A DNA stretch of 64,000 nt from Rhodoferax sp. (GTDB lineage: Bacteria > Pseudomonadota > Gammaproteobacteria > Burkholderiales > Burkholderiaceae_C), in assembly GCF_030697375.1 (NCBI RefSeq), contig NZ_JAUYQD010000044.1, forward strand, positions 284,540 to 348,539, read 5' to 3'. The notes under the pieces were generated by a model. That model saw nothing but the letters and a program-made list of their open reading frames with translations. It did not search any database and was not told where the DNA came from. This document shows, one piece after another, positions 8,435 to 16,548 of this stretch. How positions within the stretch are numbered: the first letter of the stretch is position 1; every line of letters begins with the position of its first letter. Position numbers and translations under genes: made by a program.

Positions 8435-9325
8435 CTATTGGGAGTTGGCCAGCCACTTGTTGACAAGCTCTGGGTTGGCCTTGATAAAGGCCGCTGCCTC
8501 CTTCTCGTAGGAGCTGTCCTTGGCCTTTGACATCACGCCTTCCAGATCGGAAATACTGATTTTGTAGTTCTTGATGAAGGCCGCCGCTTTGGGAAAGTCC
8601 TTTTCAAACCCTTTTCGCGCCACTGCATGAATGGCTTCGGCGCCCCCCAGGGCTTGTTTGGGGTCTTCCAGGTAACGAATCTTGTACTTCGAGAACATCC
8701 AATGTGGCGTCCAGGTGGTGACCGCAATCCACTCCTTGCGTTTCATGGCGCGGTCCAGGGCCACGATCATGCCGGCATCCGAGCCCGTGAGCAGTTTGTA
8801 ACCCGCCAGGTCGTAGCTCTTGATCGTGCGTTCGGACGCCATCATCAGGCCGGCGCCGGGGTCGATGCCCTGAACCTGTGACTTGAATTTGTCTCGCACA
8901 CCAGGCTTGTTCAGGTCCTCGATCGACTTCACTTCACTGACCGGAACGTAGTCGGGCACCGCCCAGCCCAGCTTGGCGTTGTCGTACAAGATGCCCATGT
9001 CAACCACGTCGTTGGACAGCTTGTCCCAATAGGCTTTGTGTGTGGTGGGCAGCCAGGACATCAGCATGATGTCCAGGTTGCCCTTGGCCACGCCTTGGTA
9101 CTGCAAACCGATGTCGGTCATGATCAGCTCGACTTTGTAGTCAAGACGTTTCTCCAGCAATTGTTTGGCAATATTGGTGACTGCCTCGGCATCAGACCAG
9201 GCGGTCCAGCCGATGCGGATGGTTTTCTTCTCTTGGGCGTGAACCGCTGGCGAACCCGCCAGGGTCGCCGTCACGGCAAACGCCATGACCAGGGGTCTGA
9301 AAATCTTCTTGATGTGACGAATCAT
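8435..9325 (-). CDS. Glycine betaine/proline-type ABC transporter substrate-binding protein
   Basis: A 296-residue periplasmic binding protein from the ATG at 9325, which has a good Shine-Dalgarno (AGGAG) seven bases upstream. The signal peptide covers about the first 29 residues (MIRHIKKIFRPLVMAFAVTA, cleaved near VHAQE). The mature part matches the OpuAC/ProX family: TIRIGWTAWSDAEAVTNIAK, MLMSWLPTTHKAYWD, GIDPGAGLMMASERTI and TPHWMFSKYKIRYLEDP, the aromatic-rich choline/betaine pocket region. No permease or ATPase gene adjoins, so this is an orphan solute receptor that must work with a transporter encoded elsewhere. It converges on the PEP-CTERM gene with a 20-bp gap. Confidence 0.85.
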   Translation of the reverse strand: MIRHIKKIFRPLVMAFAVTATLAGSPAVHAQEKKTIRIGWTAWSDAEAVTNIAKQLLEKRLDYKVELIMTDIGLQYQGVAKGNLDIMLMSWLPTTHKAYWDKLSNDVVDMGILYDNAKLGWAVPDYVPVSEVKSIEDLNKPGVRDKFKSQVQGIDPGAGLMMASERTIKSYDLAGYKLLTGSDAGMIVALDRAMKRKEWIAVTTWTPHWMFSKYKIRYLEDPKQALGGAEAIHAVARKGFEKDFPKAAAFIKNYKISISDLEGVMSKAKDSSYEKEAAAFIKANPELVNKWLANSQ

Positions 9326-9627
9326 CGCTCGGTCTCCTGTTGATAGTCGGAATGAACACCTGGGCTGGGCTGCGGACATGGCATCACGTCGGTCGATCCA
9401 CTGAGGTTGGCGCCGCGTGACGATCCTGCCACATCGAATGTCTTCCTTGCCAGTGCTTTCGGGTTGTCTGCTGGCGACTTGAATTGACGAGTCTGCGCCG
9501 CTACGGGTAATCCCCATACCCCGGACGAGATTGATCCGCGCCCCCCTGCACGGGGCGACTCACGTGGTGTTGCGTGCGTGGGGGAGAGGAAAGCTTGACG
9601 CTGGCAGACACCGATTGGCAACCCGCC
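9326..9627. other. Intergenic stretch upstream of the betaine-binding protein gene
   Basis: It holds the 5' region of the minus-strand betaine-binding protein gene and the downstream end of the kinase operon. I see no gene, clear hairpin or repeat in it. Confidence 0.5.
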
Positions 9628-10980
9628 TCATCCCGCACCGCCCGGCAGGACAACCAGCACCTCCAGCCCAGGCTGGGCGTTACGCAGCTCGAAAGTCCCG
9701 CCATGGGCCTGCGCCACCAGCTTGCACAAATACAGGCCCAGGCCCACGCCACCGGCGCTGCGCTCGCGGGCGCTGTCGGGGCGGTAAAAAGGCTGGGCCA
9801 GGTGGGGAATCTGGTCTTCGGGCACACCCGTTCCAAAATCCCGCACGCCAATACACACGCCGCTCGGGCCCAACGCATACACATCGACCCGGGGCGGCTG
9901 GGTGGCACCGGCGCTGTGACGCAGGGCGTTGTCCAGCAGGTTGCGCAGCAGCAGGCGGATACGGGTGCGGTCCACGGCCAGCGGCGGCACCAGGGGTGCC
10001 AAATGCTGCCGCACCTCGGGGGCGCCTGGCAAGCCGGCCACCACCTCCGCCACCAAAGTGCCGATATCGGTGGATTCGCGCTGCAGGGCGACGTGGGGGC
10101 TGGCCAGGCGTTCACTCTCCAGCAGGTCGGTGACCAGGTCGCGCATCAGGGCCAGATCACGCAGCAGGGCTTCGCGGCTGGGCTGCACCTCGGGGGTTTC
10201 GGGCAGCAGCTCGGTGTTCAGCCGGGCGCGGGTGAGCGGGCTGCGCAGTTCGTGGCTGATGGCCAGCAAGAGCGCGCGCTTGGCTTCCAGCATTTGGTGG
10301 ATGTCGGCGCCCATGGTGTTGATGGTGGCGGCCAGTTCACCCAGCTCGTCGGGGCGGTGGGCGTGGCGCACGGGAATGGTTTGGCTGAAGTCGCCCGTGC
10401 CAAAGCGCAGCGCACCAGCGCGGATGTCGTCCAGCGGGCGCAGCATGCGGCGCACCCGGGCATAGGCCACGGCTGTGAGGACCAACAACACCGCCAAAGT
10501 GACCCAGCCAATCGTGCGCGGACGGTCATGCCAGACCTGCACCCGCAAGCCGAACTGAATGCGGTGGCCGTCGGCCGTGCTGCGCTCAAAAAAGCGGGGC
10601 ACCTCGGTGTCGCCATGTTTGTCGTCTCTCCAGCGCTGCTCAAAATCCGGCTCGCCGGGGTGGCTGCGCCAGTTGACCACCGGGCCGCTGATGCGCACGC
10701 TCAAGGGCAGACGCTGCACCAGCGCCTGCGCACGCTCCACCTGGGGAGGGCTGCCCAGATCGGCGGCCAGCTTGTCCACGTAATCAATGACCAGCGGGCG
10801 CGCCGCTTCGCGCCAGCCAATGGACAAGGCCTTTTGCATGCCAAACAAAAAGGTCGCGGCCATCGCCAGCGCCAGCAACAGAAACAGCGCCACCAGCCGC
10901 ACCCGCAGCGAATGGGCCAGCGCCTGGCGGGCGCGGCGGTGCCAGCGTGGACGGCAGGAGGCCGGGCTGTCTTTTTTCAT
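9628..10980 (-). CDS. Two-component sensor histidine kinase (envelope-stress type)
   Basis: A 450-residue membrane kinase. A basic N-terminus precedes transmembrane segment 1 (VRLVALFLLLALAMAATFLF, about 27-46), a periplasmic sensor of about 110 residues, transmembrane segment 2 (about 158-174), a HAMP domain (RRMLRPLDDIRAGALRFGTG), then H-box LAISHELRSPLTRARLN with His243. The HATPase domain has RNLLDNALRHSAG, VRDFGTGVPEDQI, PFYRPDSAR and GGVGLGLYL. Its ATG overlaps the response-regulator stop by 4 bp, giving coupled translation. With the upstream Spy/CpxP-like genes, the arrangement resembles Cpx- or metal-responsive envelope-stress systems; the exact signal is inferred, not shown. Confidence 0.9.
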   Translation of the reverse strand: MKKDSPASCRPRWHRRARQALAHSLRVRLVALFLLLALAMAATFLFGMQKALSIGWREAARPLVIDYVDKLAADLGSPPQVERAQALVQRLPLSVRISGPVVNWRSHPGEPDFEQRWRDDKHGDTEVPRFFERSTADGHRIQFGLRVQVWHDRPRTIGWVTLAVLLVLTAVAYARVRRMLRPLDDIRAGALRFGTGDFSQTIPVRHAHRPDELGELAATINTMGADIHQMLEAKRALLLAISHELRSPLTRARLNTELLPETPEVQPSREALLRDLALMRDLVTDLLESERLASPHVALQRESTDIGTLVAEVVAGLPGAPEVRQHLAPLVPPLAVDRTRIRLLLRNLLDNALRHSAGATQPPRVDVYALGPSGVCIGVRDFGTGVPEDQIPHLAQPFYRPDSARERSAGGVGLGLYLCKLVAQAHGGTFELRNAQPGLEVLVVLPGGAG

Positions 10981-11678
10981 TCGCGGGCTTTGGCCAGCGC
11001 CAGGGAGTAACCCGCGTTGCGCAGGGTTTTGATGCAGTCCAGCGGCTCCAGCTTTTTGCGCAAGCGGCTCACCACAATGTCCACCGCCCGGGTGTACAGC
11101 TCGGCCTCATGGCCGCGCAGTTGGTTGAGGATGTCGTCACGGCTGAAGACCTTGCCCGGCTCGCGCGCCAGCAGGTGCAGCAGGTCGAACTCGGTGCTGG
11201 TCAGCTCCAGCGTTTCACCCAGGCACTGCACGCTGCGGGTGCTGGGGTCAAGCACCAGGCCACCGTCAAACACCAGGCGCGCGGTGGTGTTGGGCGCGGG
11301 TGTGGCAGGCGGCGCGGCCACGCGGCGGCGCAACACGGTTTGCAGCCGGGCCACCAGTTCACGCGGCTCGAAGGGTTTGGGCACGTAGTCGTCGGCGCCC
11401 AGCTCCAGCCCCACCACGCGGTCCATCACGTCACCGCGAGCGGTGAGCATGATGAGGGGGATGTCGCTCTCTTTGCGGATGGTGCGGCACAGCTCAAAGC
11501 CGTCCATCTCGGGCAGCATCACGTCCAAAATGGCGGCGTCCAGCCCGCCCTGGCGCAGCCGCGCCAGACCGGTGCTGGGGCGCAGGGCGCATTCCAGCGC
11601 CATGTCAAAACGCTGAAAATAGGCGGTTAAAGGGGCGCCCAGTTGCGCGTCGTCGTCGATCAGCAGGATGCGGTGCAT
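10977..11678 (-). CDS. OmpR/PhoB-family response regulator
   Basis: A 233-residue regulator from the ATG at 11678. The receiver domain has the acidic pair in LLIDDDAQLG, phosphoacceptor Asp52 in AAILDVMLPEMDGFELC, the conserved Thr/Ala in LIMLTARGDVMD and Lys in YVPKPFEPREL. The C-terminal winged helix follows a Pro/Ala linker (LTSTEFDLLHLLAREPGKVF, then AVDIVVSRLRKKLEPLDC). It lies between a small Spy-like gene that overlaps its start by 19 bp and the kinase it overlaps by 4 bp, so all belong to one transcript. It likely controls the spy-like genes upstream. Confidence 0.92.
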   Translation of the reverse strand: MHRILLIDDDAQLGAPLTAYFQRFDMALECALRPSTGLARLRQGGLDAAILDVMLPEMDGFELCRTIRKESDIPLIMLTARGDVMDRVVGLELGADDYVPKPFEPRELVARLQTVLRRRVAAPPATPAPNTTARLVFDGGLVLDPSTRSVQCLGETLELTSTEFDLLHLLAREPGKVFSRDDILNQLRGHEAELYTRAVDIVVSRLRKKLEPLDCIKTLRNAGYSLALAKARE

Positions 11679-11965
11679 GCGGCATTGTCCCACCGGCGGT
11701 GGTGGCGGGCGATGAGCCTGCGCACCCGCTGCTGCTGGACCTGGGGCAGGCGGTCAAACTGGTCGGCCGCGTCCATCACCGTCTTGAACACCATGCCCCC
11801 GCCCAGTGCGGGGTCCGCCAGCAAGCTCTGGGCATGCACCCGGTCAAACCGGGGCCCCCACACCAGCGCCAGCAACTCGGCATGGGGTTCACTGTGCGCC
11901 GCCAGCATGGCTTGGCCGTAGCGGCGCGCGGGCTCAAGCAGCGCGTTCAGTGCACTCGTGGCCAC
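11660..11965 (-). CDS. Small Spy/CpxP-like protein without signal peptide
   Basis: A 101-residue protein. The segment LADPALGGGMVFKTVMDAAD then QFDRLPQVQQQRVRRLI recalls the LTxxQ-type repeats of Spy/CpxP, and the next gene upstream ends similarly with LTPAQQQKVRDYM. It has no evident signal peptide or lipobox, so it may be cytoplasmic or a degenerate paralogue. It sits 6 bp after the spy-like lipoprotein gene and overlaps the response regulator by 19 bp, the spacing expected of a real gene in this operon. Its role is unknown; a link to the kinase/regulator pair is inferred from position only. Confidence 0.6.
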   Translation of the reverse strand: MATSALNALLEPARRYGQAMLAAHSEPHAELLALVWGPRFDRVHAQSLLADPALGGGMVFKTVMDAADQFDRLPQVQQQRVRRLIARHHRRWDNAACTASC

Positions 11966-11971
11966 AGCGCT

Positions 11972-12454
11972 CTACCCGCGGTGAAACCAGCGGCCACGAC
12001 CTTCCATGTAGTCGCGCACCTTTTGCTGCTGCGCGGGGGTCAGGTGGTCGTAGAAATCCGCCAGGGCAGCCAGCACTTCCGGGCTCTTGCTTTGCAGCGC
12101 CGTGGTCTTGTCGGTGATGAGCGCCTGCGCACGCGCGGTGTCAAACTTGTCACCCGCCACCAGGGCCTTCACCTCGGCACGCGGGTCTTTGGTCTGGCCG
12201 ACCAAGGCGGTGCGCTGCGCGTACAGCGTGTCGCCCAGGGTCGCCAGCCGTTTCTTCTGGTCTTCGTTCAGGTCCAGCTTGCCGGCGACCCGGTCGACGA
12301 TTTTGGTGCGCTTCTCGGCGTATTCCTCGGCGCTGAGCTGTGCACCGAATTCATGGTGGCGCTGACCGCAGGCGGTGAGGCCCCCCAGCACAATGGTTGC
12401 GCCCAACAAGCCAAGCACCGTGCGTTTGAAGTTGCGTTTAAAGAAGTGTTTCAT
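11972..12454 (-). CDS. Spy/CpxP-family periplasmic lipoprotein (LTxxQ motif)
   Basis: A 160-residue protein from the ATG at 12454; the longer frame to 12655 covers the divergent promoter region. A lipoprotein signal peptide ends at the lipobox LTAC (VLGGLTACGQ). The mature part is helical and charged, with two Spy-type segments: LNEDQKKRLATLGDTLYAQR and HLTPAQQQKVRDYM. Spy/CpxP proteins are ATP-independent periplasmic chaperones and feedback inhibitors of sensor kinases; CpxP binds CpxA. As first gene of the operon with a response regulator and kinase, it probably reports to, or is induced by, that pair. A His-rich start (QRHHEF) could suggest metal binding, which is speculative. Confidence 0.8.
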   Translation of the reverse strand: MKHFFKRNFKRTVLGLLGATIVLGGLTACGQRHHEFGAQLSAEEYAEKRTKIVDRVAGKLDLNEDQKKRLATLGDTLYAQRTALVGQTKDPRAEVKALVAGDKFDTARAQALITDKTTALQSKSPEVLAALADFYDHLTPAQQQKVRDYMEGRGRWFHRG

Positions 12455-12670
12455 GGTGGCCTTTCGAACCCGTGAGGGTGTGTTGAACATGAGCGCCATG
12501 GTGCGCCGGGCACGTTGATACCGGGTGTCAGGGCGGTTTCGGTTTGTTTCGTTATGTTTCAGTGGACGGACTTGCTGCATGTCCCTTGCCCCATGGCTTG
12601 CGGCAACGCAAAGACAGCGGCCCGTTGCGCCGTTCAATGGAGCCCTGTGAACCACCCCTTCGGACGAACC

Positions 12671-13330
12671 ATGAAAACGACTACCTCACGAATCCGCTCC
12701 CGCGTTTTGGGTCTGGGCGCCATCGCCCTTCTGGCCAGCAGTTGCGCCGACATGACGGATGCTCAGCGCAGTGCCGCCATTGGTGGCGGCTTGGGTGCCG
12801 TGGCAGGCGCCGCCATCGGCGACACCAAGGGTGCGGTGGTGGGGGCCGGTGTGGGTGCGCTGGGTGGCTACATCTGGTCCACCGAAATGGCCAAGAAGAA
12901 AGCGGCCATGGAGCAGGCCACGGCAGGCACCGGCGTGGATGTGACGCGCACCGCCGACAACCAGCTCAAGCTGAATATCCCCAACGACATTTCCTTCGAC
13001 ACCAACCAAACCCGCATCAAACCCAGGCTGCAGCCGATCCTGGACCAGTTTGCGCAAGGCTTGAGTTCCCAGCCCAACACCGAAATCCGTATCGTCGGGC
13101 ACAGCGACAGCACGGGCACGGATGCCATCAACGATCCCTTGTCGGTGAACCGTGCCGCCAGCACACGCAGCTACCTGGTTGCACGCGGCGTTGATGCCCA
13201 CCGCATCCTGATCGATGGCCGGGGTTCACACGCGCCCATTGCGGACAACAGCACCGACGCTGGGCGCGCTAAAAACCGCCGTATCGAGATTTTTCTGGCC
13301 GAGCGGGGGCTTGCCCAAGTCACCCGCTAG
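12671..13330 (+). CDS. OmpA-family outer-membrane lipoprotein with glycine zipper
   Basis: A 219-residue protein from the ATG at 12671. The signal peptide ends around LLASSCADM, a plausible though imperfect lipobox. It is followed by a glycine-zipper membrane segment (SAAIGGGLGAVAGAAIGDTK and the next 15 residues). The C-terminal OmpA domain binds peptidoglycan: ISFDTNQTRIKP, IRIVGHSDSTGTDAIN, NRAASTRSYLVARGVDAHRI and KNRRIEIFL. It would tether the outer membrane to the cell wall. It is divergent from the Spy-like operon across about 215 bp. Its TAG stop overlaps the stop codon of the convergent hipA gene. Confidence 0.88.
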   Translation: MKTTTSRIRSRVLGLGAIALLASSCADMTDAQRSAAIGGGLGAVAGAAIGDTKGAVVGAGVGALGGYIWSTEMAKKKAAMEQATAGTGVDVTRTADNQLKLNIPNDISFDTNQTRIKPRLQPILDQFAQGLSSQPNTEIRIVGHSDSTGTDAINDPLSVNRAASTRSYLVARGVDAHRILIDGRGSHAPIADNSTDAGRAKNRRIEIFLAERGLAQVTR

Positions 13331-14586
13331 CAGAACGCTCTGCGCTGGGATTTCAAAGCGTCCCGGTCGATGCTGGCGCTCAACTGCGCCATGTCCGCTG
13401 GGCACACGCCATGCTGCGCGAAATGGCGAGGCCACTGCTCCACCGCGCGGGCAACCTCCTGAATAAGTGCCAAGGCGCGCGGCCGTTTCAAGCCGAACTC
13501 GCTGAGTTCCGACAGTGCATTCTCCAACGTCGATTCGGCCCCCTTGGCCCCCACGGACAAGGACTGGTAACCAAGGTTTTGCAGGGTGGGAACCACGTCA
13601 AACGCCGGGGCCAGCGCGTAGTAACCGTCAAAGTCCAGGCGCAGGCAATGGTTGCGCTCGTGGTCGTCGGTGTTGTCCATGAGGATGTTGAACACCATGC
13701 GTTTGAACAGCTCTTCCCGCATCGCCTGTTGGCGGTCGGGGTGGCCCAGGCGCAGCAAAATGGTGGCCAGTGCGCCGTAGCTCTCGCGCAGGCCCGCTGC
13801 CGCCAGGACTGTTTTGGCGGACAGGCAATGCAGCCGATACGCGCCCGCCCGGTCAAAACGCTGGATCGTCAAGGCGTGGCGCGGCTTGCCATGGCGCTGT
13901 GGCAGCGCCAGCACGCCGGTGGATGCCACGGCGATGCCCGCAGTCGCGGCCAAGGTCATGGTTGCGTGCTCAAGGAGCGGCGTATCCACAGGGTCATCCA
14001 GCTCGCTGAACTTGATCACGCAGGGGCCATCGTCCGTTTGCAACAGCGCTTTGGGGTGCGCACCGCCCAGGGTTACCCCGGGCTGCACCAGCCGCGCCAT
14101 CTCCGGCGTGACGGGGGCTTGCGACTGCACATCCTCAATCGCCCGGTTCAAAGCGCCAAGGTCGCTCAGTTGCGCATAAGGCCCCAGGTAGCGGGGGATG
14201 TAGTGCTCGGCGGACACCGAAATGCCGAGCGCTCCGAAGCGATCATCACCCGCGAACAGCAGCATTTCCAGGATTGACAACCGGGCGGGACGGTCAATGT
14301 GGCGAATGATGCGCTCCCCCCATCGGTCGGGCCGCGCATCGTCGATCGCGCCGGGCGCGCTGCCGCGCTGTCCTGCGCTGAACTCCTGGCCTTGAACGAT
14401 AGGCAAATCCTCACTCAAGGGGAAATTCCACCATGGCGGGGCATAGGCAAAGGTTGCGCAGTCACTCACCAGCGCTGAAAGTTTTACCTCACCGACCAGT
14501 GTGGGATTGGATGGGTCCACGAGGGCCCAAACATACAGCTGGTCCTGCGGCACGTAGGTGCGGGGGTTTACGCCATGGGCGGTCAT
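13327..14586 (-). CDS. hipA: HipA-type serine/threonine kinase toxin
   Basis: A 419-residue kinase of the HipA superfamily. HipA phosphorylates glutamyl-tRNA synthetase or related targets to cause growth arrest. Visible motifs are the P-loop-like VTLGGAHPKAL (about 171-181), the lysine strand PCVIKFSELDD, the catalytic loop NILMDNTDDHERNHCL, and the metal-binding DFDGYYALAPAFDV. The start region (YVWALVDPSNPTLVGEV) is the usual HipA N-subdomain. Length matches the family and no key residue seems missing. The ATG overlaps the hipB stop by 4 bp. The 3' end overlaps the stop of the convergent OmpA gene. Confidence 0.88.
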   Translation of the reverse strand: MTAHGVNPRTYVPQDQLYVWALVDPSNPTLVGEVKLSALVSDCATFAYAPPWWNFPLSEDLPIVQGQEFSAGQRGSAPGAIDDARPDRWGERIIRHIDRPARLSILEMLLFAGDDRFGALGISVSAEHYIPRYLGPYAQLSDLGALNRAIEDVQSQAPVTPEMARLVQPGVTLGGAHPKALLQTDDGPCVIKFSELDDPVDTPLLEHATMTLAATAGIAVASTGVLALPQRHGKPRHALTIQRFDRAGAYRLHCLSAKTVLAAAGLRESYGALATILLRLGHPDRQQAMREELFKRMVFNILMDNTDDHERNHCLRLDFDGYYALAPAFDVVPTLQNLGYQSLSVGAKGAESTLENALSELSEFGLKRPRALALIQEVARAVEQWPRHFAQHGVCPADMAQLSASIDRDALKSQRRAFC

Positions 14587-15053
14587 TGGGGTTTGGGCTC
14601 CGCTTTTGACAACAGCGCGGCCAAGCCCGCCACGGTCTGTGCATTGCTGGCCAGTCCCTGGGCCGGGCTGATTCCGGGTTCCGCTACCCGCTTGGCGGCC
14701 GTGTGGCCCTCGGGCTTGGGTGGAAAAGCTGGCGCACGCGCTACACGGCGAGAACGGGCTTTCTTCACTTCACGTTCCAGCGAAGCCTGGTCGTTTTGCG
14801 GGGCAATAAGGTCCGCCAACCCACAGGCCTGGTTGATCAACCACATGCACATCACGTAGGACGCCATGGCGACGGAGGGGTCGCCCCGCTCAATGCGGGC
14901 CATGGTGGGCTGCGATACCCCCAGCCTCTTAGCCCACTGAGCCTGCGTCTCCTGGCGCCGTTTGCGTGCGGTGACGATGTTGTGCGCAAGCAGTTCAATC
15001 TGTTGGATGACCGCTTGGGGGTAATCCGCGGGGTGGGTGTTTTGCTTTGGCAT
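14583..15053 (-). CDS. hipB: HipB-like XRE-family antitoxin/repressor
   Basis: A 156-residue protein. The N-terminal HTH_3 domain is RKRRQETQAQWAKRLGVSQP then TMARIERGDPSVAMASYV. The C-terminal half is basic and Ala/Pro rich (REVKKARSRRVARAPAFPPK) and longer than in E. coli HipB (88 residues); it may be a disordered tail that interacts with the toxin. It overlaps hipA by 4 bp, as usual for this family, with the antitoxin first. A set of nested inverted repeats lies directly upstream and is the expected autorepression operator. Confidence 0.85.
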   Translation of the reverse strand: MPKQNTHPADYPQAVIQQIELLAHNIVTARKRRQETQAQWAKRLGVSQPTMARIERGDPSVAMASYVMCMWLINQACGLADLIAPQNDQASLEREVKKARSRRVARAPAFPPKPEGHTAAKRVAEPGISPAQGLASNAQTVAGLAALLSKAEPKPQ

Positions 15054-15106
15054 TCATAGATGTTAGCAAAAATCAGTTTTTTAGCAAATCTATGAATATA
15101 TATTCA
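15052..15106. promoter_or_regulatory. hipBA operator/promoter region
   Basis: Upstream of hipB, ATTCATAGAT (15052-15061) and ATCTATGAAT (15088-15097) form a perfect 10-bp inverted repeat. TGAATATATATTCA (15093-15106) is a perfect 14-bp palindrome sharing the same half-site. Between them TTAGCAAA occurs twice as a direct repeat (15063-15070 and 15081-15088). The region is sharply AT-rich compared with its surroundings, as expected for a HipB-type autoregulated promoter. Confidence 0.7.
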
Positions 15107-15175
15107 CTGCATTAGGCGACAACTTGACTAGAAAATTCTGGGCGTGGACACGGCAATGGCGCTCTGCCCACAGTG

Positions 15176-15239
15176 TTTTGCTATAAATTTAGGAGCTGCC
15201 TTCGCACATTCCACGGGGGCTTAGCGCCTATTGGATGCT
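15176..15239. repeat. Dispersed repeat D, copy 2 (intergenic)
   Basis: Carries TTTTGCTATAAATTTAGG, AGCTGCCTTCGCAC and GGGGGCTTAGCGCC, aligned over its whole length with the copy inside the carboxyltransferase gene (48916-48980). It lies between the hipBA promoter and the BrnA-like antitoxin gene. Confidence 0.82.
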
Positions 15240-15262
15240 ATGGACCCGCGACAGGCAATTGG

Positions 15263-15487
15263 CTAAACAGATTGAGGCCAATTGATTTGCACTTTTCGGC
15301 TGTTGGCAAGACAGTCGCGCAGGTACAAGTTAATGAGACTCTGGTACGGAACGCCCGACTCCTCGGCCATTCCCTTGAAATAGTCCACAACATCTTCTGA
15401 CAACCGCATGGTGACGGGCTTCTTCAGCTTGGATGCGTAGGGGTTCTTGCGGGACTTCAGTTTGGAGAGGTCGTATTCAGCTTTCAT
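15263..15487 (-). CDS. BrnA/CopG-like antitoxin
   Basis: A 74-residue protein with the BrnA-type layout: a basic N-terminus (MKAEYDLSKLKSRKNPYASK) and a ribbon-helix-helix region (PVTMRLSEDVVDYFKGMAEE, then VPYQSLINLYLRDCL). BrnA neutralises the BrnT RNase toxin and represses the operon. The ATG overlaps the TGA of the upstream partial toxin frame, the coupling seen in brnTA operons. Because that toxin is broken, this antitoxin is probably orphaned and could still act in trans on other loci. Confidence 0.72.
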   Translation of the reverse strand: MKAEYDLSKLKSRKNPYASKLKKPVTMRLSEDVVDYFKGMAEESGVPYQSLINLYLRDCLANSRKVQINWPQSV

Positions 15488-15610
15488 GTGTTGCCACCTC
15501 GATAGAACGCGCTTTCGCGCTTGGTTGCTTTGCGGGCCGAGATGATCCGAATAACGGCACCATGCTTCCGCTCCGGTGCAGCGGCGAGAGATACTTCCAG
15601 AGAGTTGACG
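15484..15610 (-). pseudogene. Truncated BrnT-like toxin (C-terminal part only)
   Basis: Reading back from the TGA at 15484-15486, the frame gives VNSLEVSLAAAPERKHGAVI and then RIISARKATKRESAFYRGG, which fits the C-terminal strand and helix of BrnT toxins (RIISAR-ATxRE). The N-terminal half is missing: upstream in this frame there is no BrnT sequence and a stop occurs near 15670. A different frame over the same DNA reads SEVNHDLDRLRDKLGSDAST, so the upstream part seems to come from another source. The locus looks like a deletion fusion. Confidence 0.65.
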
Positions 15611-15690
15611 CGTCGGAACCGAGCTTGTCCCGCAACCGGTCCAGATCGTGGTTCACTTCGCTATCACGATTTAACCTTATTCGCTAGCAA

Positions 15691-16548
15691 TCATTGGCGC
15701 GAAAAAGAGAAGTGGCATCGTTGCTGAAGCTCACCATCATGCTGAGCTATCGCAGAAAGACTTGCAAAGACAGCGACACTTTTGTTTAAGTAAGAGGCCG
15801 CATCTTCGATTCGCCCGAGAGAACAAAGAATCTTTGTGGCATTCAAAACGACTTTATGCTGTAGCGTTACATCAATGGGACGAAGAAGTATTGATGTACT
15901 GACGCTTTTGAGCGCCGCTTCAGGACTACCCACTCTCATCTCGGTGTAAGCCTTGAAATTCCAGGCCTCAGCGTCAGAAGGATTCAAGAGCGTTGCCGTT
16001 TCAAAGTGCTGCAAAGCCTGATCAAATTTGCCGACCTTCACAAATTGCATGCCACTGGCTTTATAGGTATCCGAAGACGGCGCGGCGTATGCACCAGACG
16101 CCTCTGCAGCCCGTGGGGCGCTCTCCCGGATTTGCGCAATTTTTAGCAAGACGTCTTGGATATCACTCGGCGAAAAGACTGCCCGAGCCAATATATCGGC
16201 CTGCTTGCGTGCCTCTTCGGACGACGACGAAATGAGGGCAAAGTTAGTCTGAATGAAAGCAGCCTTCATCGACTCGCGATTGCGGGCCGAATCGCTCTTT
16301 TTTAAGAAAAACTCGTCTTCCTTTTGGCGAAGTTCAGTGGTCTTGGCATCAACATCGAAGGCCATTCGATCTTCCACTGCTTTGGTGTTTGTTGCATATG
16401 TGGCCCAGGCAATGGCTGCGAGCGCTGCCGGCAGGGCAATTTTTGCCAGTAAATCAATGTAGAAGCTTCGTCTGGCCAGTGCGAGCTTCTCGATCTCAAT
16501 GGCGAGTTTGCGTTCTTCAAGAGACGGCACAAGTGCAGGAGTGTTCAT
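15691..16548 (-). CDS. TPR-like protein with an N-terminal membrane anchor
   Basis: A 285-residue protein from the ATG at 16548. A short cytoplasmic start (LVPSLEERKLAIEIEKLALA) leads to one transmembrane helix (LLAKIALPAALAAIAWATYA, about 34-53). A charged coiled-coil-like region follows (ELRQKEDEFFLKKSDSARN), then two or three TPR-like repeats (GMQFVKVGKFDQALQHFETA; NFKAYTEMRVGSPEAALKSV; LCSLGRIEDAASYLNKSV). Protein partners are unknown. It lies downstream (minus strand) of uvrA with a 162-bp gap, and its codon use is less GC-biased than its neighbours, so it may be acquired. Confidence 0.72.
   Translation of the reverse strand: MNTPALVPSLEERKLAIEIEKLALARRSFYIDLLAKIALPAALAAIAWATYATNTKAVEDRMAFDVDAKTTELRQKEDEFFLKKSDSARNRESMKAAFIQTNFALISSSSEEARKQADILARAVFSPSDIQDVLLKIAQIRESAPRAAEASGAYAAPSSDTYKASGMQFVKVGKFDQALQHFETATLLNPSDAEAWNFKAYTEMRVGSPEAALKSVSTSILLRPIDVTLQHKVVLNATKILCSLGRIEDAASYLNKSVAVFASLSAIAQHDGELQQRCHFSFSRQ

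Noticed and set aside
9574..11010. 478-codon open frame on the + strand opposite the kinase gene
   Set aside because: It is a GC-skew shadow of the kinase gene (rich in Arg, Gln, Ala, Gly, His), with no motif, start signal or family resemblance.
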